From Verrucomicrobiota bacterium (lineage in GTDB: Bacteria > Verrucomicrobiota > Verrucomicrobiia > Opitutales > UBA953): a DNA stretch of 7,260 nt. The stretch covers positions 1 through 7,260 of the forward strand of contig RGES01000066.1 of assembly GCA_009917805.1 (NCBI GenBank). Reading direction: 5' to 3'. A program made the translations under genes and the position numbers. Below are positions 1 through 5,440 of this stretch, piece after piece; the stretch's first letter is position 1, and each line of letters starts with the position of its first letter. The notes under the pieces were generated by a model. That model saw only the letters and a program-made list of their open reading frames with translations, did no database searches and was not told the DNA's origin.

Positions 1-401
1 AGCTCTCCCGCGAGAAGTTCTACGACGGCACCGCGTTCCACCGCATCATCAAGGGCTTCATGATCCAGGGCGGCTGCCCGAACTCCAAGGTCGGCGCCCG
101 CGGCATCCCCGGCACCGGCGGCCCCGGCTACATGGTCAAGGCCGAGTTCAACAACCGCGCCCACGTGAAGGGCGTCCTCTCCATGGCCCGCTCCAGCGAC
201 CCGGACAGCGCCGGCAGCCAGTTCTTCATCTGCCACGGCGACGCCTCCTTCCTAAATAACAAATATACGGCCTTCGGCAAGCTGGTCGCCGGCGAGGAAG
301 TCCTCAACAAGATCGCCAACGTCGTCTGCGTCGGCCCTGAGCGCTCCACCCCCACGGAACGCGTGGAAATCACTGGCGTCGAGCTGGTTGAGGCCAAGTA
401 A
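1..401 (+). CDS. Cyclophilin-type peptidyl-prolyl cis-trans isomerase, 5'-truncated by window edge
   Basis: The enzyme catalyses cis-trans isomerisation of X-Pro bonds and assists protein folding. Reading starts at base 3 in an open frame with no start codon before the edge, so the ATG at 60 is an internal Met; 132 C-terminal residues are visible, stop TAA 399-401. The cyclophilin active-site block is plain: FHRIIKGFMIQGG, carrying the catalytic Arg, the hydrophobic-pocket Phe and Met, and the Gln (human CypA R55, F60, M61, Q63). It is followed by the SMARSSDPDSAGSQFFI segment with the conserved Phe, and by LNNKYTAFGKL. The position equal to CypA Trp121 is Phe (SFLNN), as is common in cyclosporin-insensitive bacterial forms. 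The protein ends VELVEAK. Because the N-terminus is missing, cytoplasmic or exported location cannot be decided. Codons for LNNKYT (252-269) are unusually AT-rich compared with the rest of the gene. Family assignment is firm. Confidence 0.95.
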   Translation, partial: LSREKFYDGTAFHRIIKGFMIQGGCPNSKVGARGIPGTGGPGYMVKAEFNNRAHVKGVLSMARSSDPDSAGSQFFICHGDASFLNNKYTAFGKLVAGEEVLNKIANVVCVGPERSTPTERVEITGVELVEAK

Positions 402-411
402 ACGTTCCGCC

Positions 412-439
412 TTTACACGACCCTCCCCCCGCCTAAATT
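412..439 (+). promoter_or_regulatory. Possible sigma70-like promoter for the beta-barrel gene
   Basis: A TTTACA box (412-417, five of six matches to TTGACA) lies 16 nt before TAAATT (434-439, four of six matches to TATAAT). A transcript starting the usual 6-8 nt after the -10 box would begin about 5 nt before the ATG at 451, making a nearly leaderless mRNA. No Shine-Dalgarno sequence precedes that ATG, which agrees with this reading. The match is by eye only, and the AT content stands out mainly because the surroundings are GC-rich. Confidence 0.33.
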
Positions 440-450
440 AACTTCTCCCC

Positions 451-826
451 ATGAAAACCCTCAGCACGCTCGCCCTCCTCACCGCCGCCACCGCCGCCCA
501 GGCCTACACCCTGGACGTCAACGTCGGCCACTCCCGCCTCGACAACTACGACAACGTCAGCGTCGTCGGACTCGGCATCGGCACCCACCTCAACAACGAG
601 TACCACCTCGGCCTGAACTTCGGTCGTAAGAACATCTCGAGCGCCGTCGCCCTCGTGGACGCCAAGGCCACCAGCGCCACCCTGGACCTGACCTACAACC
701 TCTCCCAGAGCAACGGCATCCGTCCGTTCATCGGCGCCGGCGTCGGCGGCGTGCACTTCAGCGGCGCGAGCATCGACACCACGAACGCCTTCGCCACGAA
801 TCGCCGCCCTCCGCTTCAACTTCTAA
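451..826 (+). pseudogene. Small outer-membrane beta-barrel protein (OmpA/Opa-like porin family), internally deleted and frameshifted
   Basis: The reading frame from ATG 451 begins with a clear signal peptide (residues 1-18, ending AQA, cleavage before YTLD). Alternating hydrophobic/polar strands typical of small outer-membrane barrels follow, including a strand-turn motif IRPFIGAGVGGVHFSG (about residues 90-105). Proteins of this type usually run to about 170-200 residues and end in a strand with a terminal Phe. Here the frame continues past residue 117 into arginine/proline-rich sequence, through the terminator, to a stop at 1039-1041; that tail is not protein-like. One frame over, the sequence just before TAA 824-826 reads IAALRFNF, a perfect barrel C-terminal strand. 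The middle-to-end part, perhaps 40-60 residues, therefore appears lost by a deletion that is not a multiple of three, with the junction between about 791 and 802. A 7-bp direct repeat CCACGAA (779-785 and 794-800) sits there. Function is unknown beyond surface barrel. A sequencing or assembly error is an equally good explanation. Confidence 0.72.
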
Positions 827-845
827 GCGAAGTTCGAGCCCAAAC

Positions 846-873
846 AAAAGCCGCCCACCCGGGCGGCTTTTTT
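846..873. terminator. Rho-independent terminator, probably bidirectional, between convergent genes
   Basis: A perfect 7-bp GC stem, GCCGCCC (850-856) and GGGCGGC (861-867), closes a 4-nt loop ACCC. It is preceded by AAAA (846-849) and followed by six T (868-873). On the + strand it ends the beta-barrel transcript 20 nt after the TAA at 824-826. On the - strand the same stem is followed by TTTTGTTTG, so it can also end the efflux-esterase operon, whose last stop is at 896-898. Its position right after the TAA at 824 supports that TAA as the original end of the barrel gene. Confidence 0.9.
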
Positions 874-895
874 ATTGGCCGGGTTCCCGCCGGGC

Positions 896-1536
896 TCAGG
901 GAGCGAGCAGGCCGCGTTCCTTCATCCAGGCGCCGAGCAGGTCGGTCCATTTCTTGGCGGCCTCGCAGCGCTCGGAAGCGCCCCAGCCGTGGCCGCCCTT
1001 GGCCCAGACGTGCACTTCCGCGGAGCCGCCCATCGACTTGAGCACCTTGGCGAGGGCCATCGAACCTTCGGCCGGATAAGGATCATCGGCGCTGTGCGCG
1101 AAGAACGCCGGCACGGGCTTCGTGCCCTTCGGCGGGATCACGCCATCCGGGCCGTCCCGCAGCGTGCTGTCGGGCTTATCCTTCTCGAAGAGATAGGCCG
1201 GGTAGACCATCACGGCGAAATCCGGGCGCGGCGTGTCGGCTTCGGCCGGCGAGTAGGCCACGCGGGCGGCGAGGTTGCCTCGGCGAGGATGCCATAGCCG
1301 CCGCCCGGGCAGACGATGACGATCGGCGCGCCGGGCTTGGCGGCGGGATAGGCGACATACTCCGGGATCATCACGTCGGTGCGATGGCCGTTCTTGTTGA
1401 TGATGCCCTTGGGATCCTGGCCGGGCTTGGCCTTCAGGGTTTCGGCCGGAGGCGCGCCTTCCCACACCGGCGCGGGCGGAAGCGGAGCGGCGGCGAGGGA
1501 GGCGCAGAGCATACCGAGGAGGAGCGTGGTCTTCAT
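896..1536 (-). pseudogene. Secreted alpha/beta-hydrolase (BD-FAE/acetyl-esterase-like), copy 1, with ~211-bp out-of-frame deletion
   Basis: This is the last gene of the operon, starting at ATG 1536, 8 nt after the stop of the intact copy 2, with no Shine-Dalgarno sequence. The first 87 residues are in frame: a signal peptide (MKTTLLLGMLCASLAAA) and the oxyanion-hole strand IVIVCPGGGY. The sequence then jumps, in another frame, to GNLAARVAYSPAEADTPRP and continues intact to a TGA at 896-898. This part carries the acid residue in FFAHSADD and the catalytic His in KGGHGWG. Comparison with copy 2 shows a constant 652-bp offset downstream of the junction and 863 bp upstream, so 211 bp are missing (70 codons plus one base) at 1279/1280. 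The lost segment holds the GFSAG nucleophile elbow, so even a ribosomal frameshift could not give an active enzyme. No other stops or indels are seen, so the loss is recent or artefactual. If the deletion proves to be an assembly error, this is a normal ~284-residue esterase. Confidence 0.85.
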
Positions 1537-1544
1537 GGGAAAGT

Positions 1545-2396
1545 TCAGAGAGGGGCGAGCAGCTTCTGGTCGATCAGCCAGGCGCGGAGGGTCTCCGTCC
1601 AGACCTTGGCGGCCTCGCAACGGTCGGTCGCGCCCCAGCCGTGGCCGCCCTTGGCCCAGACATGGACTTCGGCGGAGCCACCGAGCGACTTCAGCTTCGC
1701 GGCGAGGGCCATCGAACCCTCGGCCGGGATACGGTCGTCGGCGCTGTGGGCGAAGAAGGCCGGCACGGGCTTCGTGCCCTTCGGCGGGATCACGCCGTCG
1801 GGTCCGTCGCGCAGGGTGCTGTCCGGCTGATCCTTCTCGAAGAGATAAGCCGGATAGATCATGACCGCGAAGTCCGGGCGAGGCACGGCGCCATCGGCCG
1901 GAGAAAAAGCCGCGCGGGCGGCCAGGTTGCCGCCGGCGGAGAAGCCGAGGATGCCGACCTTCTGCGGATCGGCGTTCCATTCCTTCGCGCGGGCGCGCAC
2001 GATCTCGAGGGAGGCGCGGGCGTCGATCAGCGGGACGATCCACGGACGATCCTTGTCGCGGCGGGGGACGCGGTAGCGGAGGATGACGGCGCCGCAGCCG
2101 TAAGCGTTGAGGCGCTTCGCGACCTCGTCGCCCTCGTGGCCGTCGGCGAGGCCGTTGTAGCCGCCGCCCGGGCAGATCAGGATGATCGGCGAATGCGGGC
2201 GCGGGGACGGCCAAGGCGTGAGCTCGGGCGCGAACACGTTGCCGCGATGGCCCGGCGTGCGGGTGCCATGCGGGTCCTGCCCTTCCTTCATCGTCAACGT
2301 CTCGCCCGGCGGCTTGCCCGGAAAGACGTCGAACGTCGGCAGGGGATCGGCCGTCAGCGTGACGACGGCGAGGAACGCGGGGAGCAGGGATCTCAT
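1545..2396 (-). CDS. Secreted alpha/beta-hydrolase, BD-FAE / acetyl-esterase-like, copy 2 (intact)
   Basis: This 283-residue carboxylic-ester hydrolase has a hydrophobic signal peptide (about residues 1-16), so it should act in the periplasm or outside. The fold landmarks are complete: oxyanion strand IILICPGGGY (71-80), nucleophile elbow GFSAGG with Ser153, acid Asp in FFAHSADD (Asp220 or Asp221), and catalytic His252 in KGGHGWG. The layout matches the family that includes bifunctional acetylxylan/feruloyl esterases and many planctomycete/verrucomicrobial hydrolases labelled xylanase or acetylesterase. The actual substrate cannot be read from sequence. The start ATG (2396) overlaps the permease stop as ATGA, so translation is coupled to the pump. 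No Shine-Dalgarno sequence is visible. A diverged paralogue lacking the nucleophile region lies directly downstream. Family is confident, specificity unknown; a peptidase of the related S9 type is less likely because the chain is only a hydrolase domain. Confidence 0.9.
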   Translation of the reverse strand: MRSLLPAFLAVVTLTADPLPTFDVFPGKPPGETLTMKEGQDPHGTRTPGHRGNVFAPELTPWPSPRPHSPIILICPGGGYNGLADGHEGDEVAKRLNAYGCGAVILRYRVPRRDKDRPWIVPLIDARASLEIVRARAKEWNADPQKVGILGFSAGGNLAARAAFSPADGAVPRPDFAVMIYPAYLFEKDQPDSTLRDGPDGVIPPKGTKPVPAFFAHSADDRIPAEGSMALAAKLKSLGGSAEVHVWAKGGHGWGATDRCEAAKVWTETLRAWLIDQKLLAPL

Positions 2397-3679
2397 TCGT
2401 GGCGGAGGGCTTCGATCGGGTCGAGTTTGGCGGCGCGGAGCGCGGGGTAGACGCCGGCCACGAGGCCGACGACGACGGAAAAGGCGAGGCCCTGCGACAT
2501 GATCACCCAGTCGAGGGTGGCGACCGCGCCGGTCGGAAGCGCCTGGGTCAGGATGTAGTTCATCAAGGCCACGATGCCCATCGAGACCGCCAGGCCGATG
2601 ACGCCGCCGACGACGGAGATCACCGCGGCCTCGGCGAGGAACTGCAGGAAGAGGTCGGAGCCGCGCGCGCCGACGGCCTTGCGGACGCCGATCTCGCGGA
2701 TGCGTTCGTTGATGGAGGCCAGCATCACGTTCATGATGCCGATGCCGCCGACGAAGAGCGAGATGCCGGCGACGCCGCCGAGCGAGAGCTTGAAGGCCGC
2801 CTCCGTCTTGCGGAAGTCCTCGAGCGTCTGCTCGTTGGTCGAGATCGCGAAGTCGCGGAGACCCTTGTGCCCGGCCAGCATCGTGCGCTCCGTCTGTTCG
2901 ACGGCGTTGCGGAGCTGCTCGGCCTCGCCGATGCGCAGGCCGAGGCCGCTGAGGCGGTCGTTGCCGAGGAACTTCGCCTGGGCCGTGGAGACGGGGATGA
3001 ACGCGCCGCTGTTGCGCCAGCGCCAGGCGCCGCCGGAGCTGCGCGAGTTGGCCGAACGGATCTGCATGCCGGTGCCCTCGATGTTGTTCAGCACGCCGAT
3101 GACCGTGAAGCGCCGCCCGCGGATCTTGACGATCTTGCCCACGGGATCCTCGTTCGGGCCGAAGAGCTCGGGCACCACGGCCGAACCCAGCACGATGACG
3201 TCGTTCATGTTCAGCACGTCGAGCCCGCTGATGAAGCGGCCGAAGCCCGGATCGACCCAGCGCTTGGCCACCGGCAGGTAGTCCGCCGTGACGCCGGTGA
3301 CGTAGGTGCTCGTCTCATGGCCGTCGATGATCAGCCGCTCGTAGCCGACGCGCGCCTCGGGCGAGATGTTCTCCACCAGCGGCACCGTCTTCCGGATGCG
3401 CTCGACGTCGCGCATGGTGATGCCTTCGGAAAGCTCGGCGAGGTGCTCCTGCTCCTTCGGCAGCTGCTCGCGCGTCACGGTGATCTTCTCGATGCCGCCC
3501 ATGGCGTCGACGAACTGGCGGAAGTTGCCGACCATCCCCTGGACGACGGTGACCATCGCGACGAGCGACGCGACGCCGAGGATGATGCCCGACATCGAGA
3601 GCAGCGAGCGGACCTTGTTGGCCTGCAGTTCGCGGAGCCCGTTGACGACGGCGGGCCGGAGGCGGTCGAAGAGCTTCAT
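2393..3679 (-). CDS. MacB/FtsX-type ABC transporter permease
   Basis: This 428-residue inner-membrane subunit belongs to a type VII (MacB-like) ABC system, which drives substrates from the periplasm through a TolC duct by mechanotransmission. A first membrane helix (about 24-48, SMSGIILGVASLVAMVTVVQ) is followed by a large periplasmic MacB_PCD domain (about 50-290). The FtsX domain then has three helices at about 297-321, 346-376 and 394-414. The cytoplasmic coupling segment ERIREIGVRKAVGA (325-338) and the closing YPALRAAKLDPIEALRHE are hallmarks of the family. Unlike E. coli MacB, the ATPase is not fused but encoded by the preceding gene. The start ATG (3679) overlaps the ATPase stop as ATGA, and the stop overlaps the esterase start in the same way. 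The family exports macrolides, lipoproteins, peptides or siderophores, so the substrate remains open. Confidence 0.95.
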   Translation of the reverse strand: MKLFDRLRPAVVNGLRELQANKVRSLLSMSGIILGVASLVAMVTVVQGMVGNFRQFVDAMGGIEKITVTREQLPKEQEHLAELSEGITMRDVERIRKTVPLVENISPEARVGYERLIIDGHETSTYVTGVTADYLPVAKRWVDPGFGRFISGLDVLNMNDVIVLGSAVVPELFGPNEDPVGKIVKIRGRRFTVIGVLNNIEGTGMQIRSANSRSSGGAWRWRNSGAFIPVSTAQAKFLGNDRLSGLGLRIGEAEQLRNAVEQTERTMLAGHKGLRDFAISTNEQTLEDFRKTEAAFKLSLGGVAGISLFVGGIGIMNVMLASINERIREIGVRKAVGARGSDLFLQFLAEAAVISVVGGVIGLAVSMGIVALMNYILTQALPTGAVATLDWVIMSQGLAFSVVVGLVAGVYPALRAAKLDPIEALRHE

Positions 3680-4362
3680 CGGGTGCGGTCCTCCTGGACG
3701 AGGCCCGAACGCATCGAGATGACGCGGTGGGCCTTCTCGGCGACGGAAAGGTCATGCGTGACGAGCACCACCGTGATGCCCTCCTTGATGAGGGAGCCCA
3801 GCAGGTCGAGGATGCGGTCGACGTTCTTCACGTCGAGGTTGCCCGTCGGTTCGTCGGCGAAGATGATGGACGGCGAACCCACGATGGCGCGGGCGATGGC
3901 GACGCGCTGGCGCTCGCCGCCGGAGAGCTGGCTCGGACGGTGGTCGAGGCGATGCGACATCCCGACGCGCTCCAGCGCGACCGTGGCCGCGGCCGCGTTG
4001 GCGGCCGGATCGGAATGCTCGCGGTAGAGCAGCGGCAAGGCCACGTTCTCCAGGACCGTGAGGCGCGGCAGCAGGTTGAAGGACTGGAAGACGAAGCCGA
4101 CGCGGTTGGAACGGTACCAGGCGCGCAGGTCGGGGTCGAGCTTGGCGACCTCCTGGCCGTCGAAGACGATGCTGCCTTCGGTCGGCGTGTCCATGAAGCC
4201 CAGGATATGCATCAGCGTCGACTTGCCCGAACCGGACGGGCCCAGGATCGCGACGAACTCGCCCTTCTGGAAATCAAGGTCGACGCCCGCGAGCGCATGG
4301 ACGGTCTCGTCGCCCATGACGTAGGCCTTGCGCAGGCCGCGGATGGCGATGAGCGCGGACAT
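3676..4362 (-). CDS. ABC transporter ATP-binding protein, MacB/LolD-like
   Basis: This 228-residue cytoplasmic ATPase powers the adjacent permease. All nucleotide-binding motifs are intact: Walker A GPSGSGKST (41-49), Q-loop FVFQSFNLLPRLT (Gln93), signature LSGGERQRVAIARA (146-159), Walker B IIFADEP with catalytic Glu171, D-loop GNLD, and switch His203 in VTHD. The NLLPRLTVLENVALPLL stretch and the GNLD motif are typical of the LolD/MacB/FtsE subfamily that pairs with FtsX-type permeases. Length is normal for a stand-alone subunit. The start ATG (4362) is one base away from the adaptor stop, and the stop overlaps the permease start as ATGA, so it is part of one tightly coupled operon. Subfamily is confident. 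A role in lipoprotein release (LolD) is less likely because adaptor and TolC genes accompany it. Confidence 0.96.
   Translation of the reverse strand: MSALIAIRGLRKAYVMGDETVHALAGVDLDFQKGEFVAILGPSGSGKSTLMHILGFMDTPTEGSIVFDGQEVAKLDPDLRAWYRSNRVGFVFQSFNLLPRLTVLENVALPLLYREHSDPAANAAAATVALERVGMSHRLDHRPSQLSGGERQRVAIARAIVGSPSIIFADEPTGNLDVKNVDRILDLLGSLIKEGITVVLVTHDLSVAEKAHRVISMRSGLVQEDRTR
3690..3695 (-). promoter_or_regulatory. Shine-Dalgarno sequence for the ABC permease
   Basis: A full AGGAGG lies on the - strand inside the end of the ATPase gene, 10 nt before the permease ATG at 3679. It is the only consensus-strength site found before any start in this window; the other starts rely on ATGA coupling or have no visible site. 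It confirms the permease start and suggests independent ribosome loading in addition to coupling. Confidence 0.6.
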
Positions 4363-4363
4363 C

Positions 4364-5440
4364 TCAGCGGACGGGCGCGGGACGGACGAGGCTGACGACG
4401 TCGCCCAGCGCGACGCCTTCCTTGATCTGCGACCAGCCGGCGTCGCTGAGGCCGAGCTTCACCTTGTGCGCGTCCCACTCGCCTTCGGCGTTGCGGACGT
4501 ACACGAGGCGGTCGGCGCCGTCGATGAACACCGCGGAGACCGGCACGGCGACGCAGCCCTTGACGCTGTCGACGGTCACGGTGACGTTGGCGCTGATGCC
4601 GGGGCGGACGCCGTCGCCGGCCGGGAACGAGACCTGCGTCGGGAAGACGCGCAGGTCAGGCACCTTGAGGTCGGCCGTGCCGAACGGGGTCATGAAGGTG
4701 ATCTTGCCGGGCTTGCGCAGGCTGGGGATCGAGTCGAAGGTCACCATCGCGTCCTTGCCGATCTCGACGCGCGTGGCGGCGAACTCGTTGAGGTTGACGT
4801 CGACGCGCAGGATCGAGGTGTCGGAAATCGTCATGATGAGCGTGCCGCTGTTGATGGACTGGGCGCCGATGACGATCTGGCCTTCGAGGATGGTGCAGTC
4901 GGAGACCTGGCCGTCGTGCGGGGCGCGGATGACCGTCTTGCGGACGTTCTCGGAAGCCTTGTCGAGGCGGGACTGGGCGATCTCGCTCTGGAGCTTGGCG
5001 ACCTCGTAGGCCGTCTTGGCGTCGAGCATCTCGCGCTCGGAGACGAAGCCCTTGGCGCGCAGCGCCTCGGAGCGACGCAGGTCGCGGGTGACCTTCTCCA
5101 GCGTGAACTTCTGCAGCTGCAGGGTGCGGCCGGCCTCGTCTTCGTCGGCCTTGGCGAGGACGGGGTCGAGCTCGGCGAGGACCTGGCCCTTCTTCACCAT
5201 GTCACCTGTCTCGACGTAGAGCTTCTGCAGCTTGCCGCTGACTTCCGCGCGGATGTTGCTGTAGGTCACGGCGCGCACGAAGCCCGCGGCTTCGATCGTC
5301 TCGCGGATGTCGCGCTTCTCGGCCTTGGCTTCGAAGGCCGGGGCGAGCGGCTGATGTCCGCCGCCTTTCTTCTTGGGCCAGAAGGCGAAGGCGAGCCCGC
5401 CGAGGACGGCGAGGAGGACGAGGGGCTTGAGAAACTTCAT
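4364..5440 (-). CDS. Membrane-fusion protein (periplasmic adaptor), MacA/HlyD-like
   Basis: This 358-residue adaptor bridges the inner-membrane permease and the TolC channel. An N-terminal hydrophobic anchor (about 4-20, followed by WPKKK) has no lipobox Cys, so it is probably membrane-anchored. Next come a split lipoyl (barrel-sandwich) domain (ETIEAAGFVRAV to VLAELDPV, about 47-94, and TVIRAPHDGQVSDCTILEG, about 169-187), a helical hairpin between them (about 95-165, rich in Leu/Ala/Lys/Glu), and a beta-barrel domain (about 205-290). The membrane-proximal part ends with VPVSAVF and GLSDAGWSQIKEGVALGDVV. The helical hairpin is about the size seen in MacA-type adaptors. The start ATG (5440) overlaps the stop of the upstream outer-membrane factor as ATGA, and the stop lies one base before the ATPase start. 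Family is certain; substrate unknown. Confidence 0.95.
   Translation of the reverse strand: MKFLKPLVLLAVLGGLAFAFWPKKKGGGHQPLAPAFEAKAEKRDIRETIEAAGFVRAVTYSNIRAEVSGKLQKLYVETGDMVKKGQVLAELDPVLAKADEDEAGRTLQLQKFTLEKVTRDLRRSEALRAKGFVSEREMLDAKTAYEVAKLQSEIAQSRLDKASENVRKTVIRAPHDGQVSDCTILEGQIVIGAQSINSGTLIMTISDTSILRVDVNLNEFAATRVEIGKDAMVTFDSIPSLRKPGKITFMTPFGTADLKVPDLRVFPTQVSFPAGDGVRPGISANVTVTVDSVKGCVAVPVSAVFIDGADRLVYVRNAEGEWDAHKVKLGLSDAGWSQIKEGVALGDVVSLVRPAPVR

Noticed and set aside
826..1041. Extension of the beta-barrel frame beyond the terminator to a stop at 1041
   Set aside because: It would run through a strong terminator and antisense into the esterase 3' end. The translated tail is Arg/Pro/Ser-rich and unlike any barrel, so the extension is treated as a result of the frameshift.
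1270..1290. Programmed ribosomal frameshift in esterase copy 1
   Set aside because: There is no slippery heptamer or obvious downstream stimulator, and 70 codons including the nucleophile are absent, so frameshifting could not make a working enzyme.
1210..2214. - strand open frame spanning both esterases as one 334-residue protein
   Set aside because: Its first two thirds are an out-of-frame reading of intact esterase copy 2. Only its last part, from ATG 1536, is real coding sequence: the start of copy 1.
2399..4027. Very long + strand open frame opposite the permease and ATPase genes
   Set aside because: It is antisense to two genes with full family motifs. Its product is a low-complexity Asp/Ala/Arg/His/Val-rich string without domains, as expected for the mirror frame of GC-rich coding DNA.
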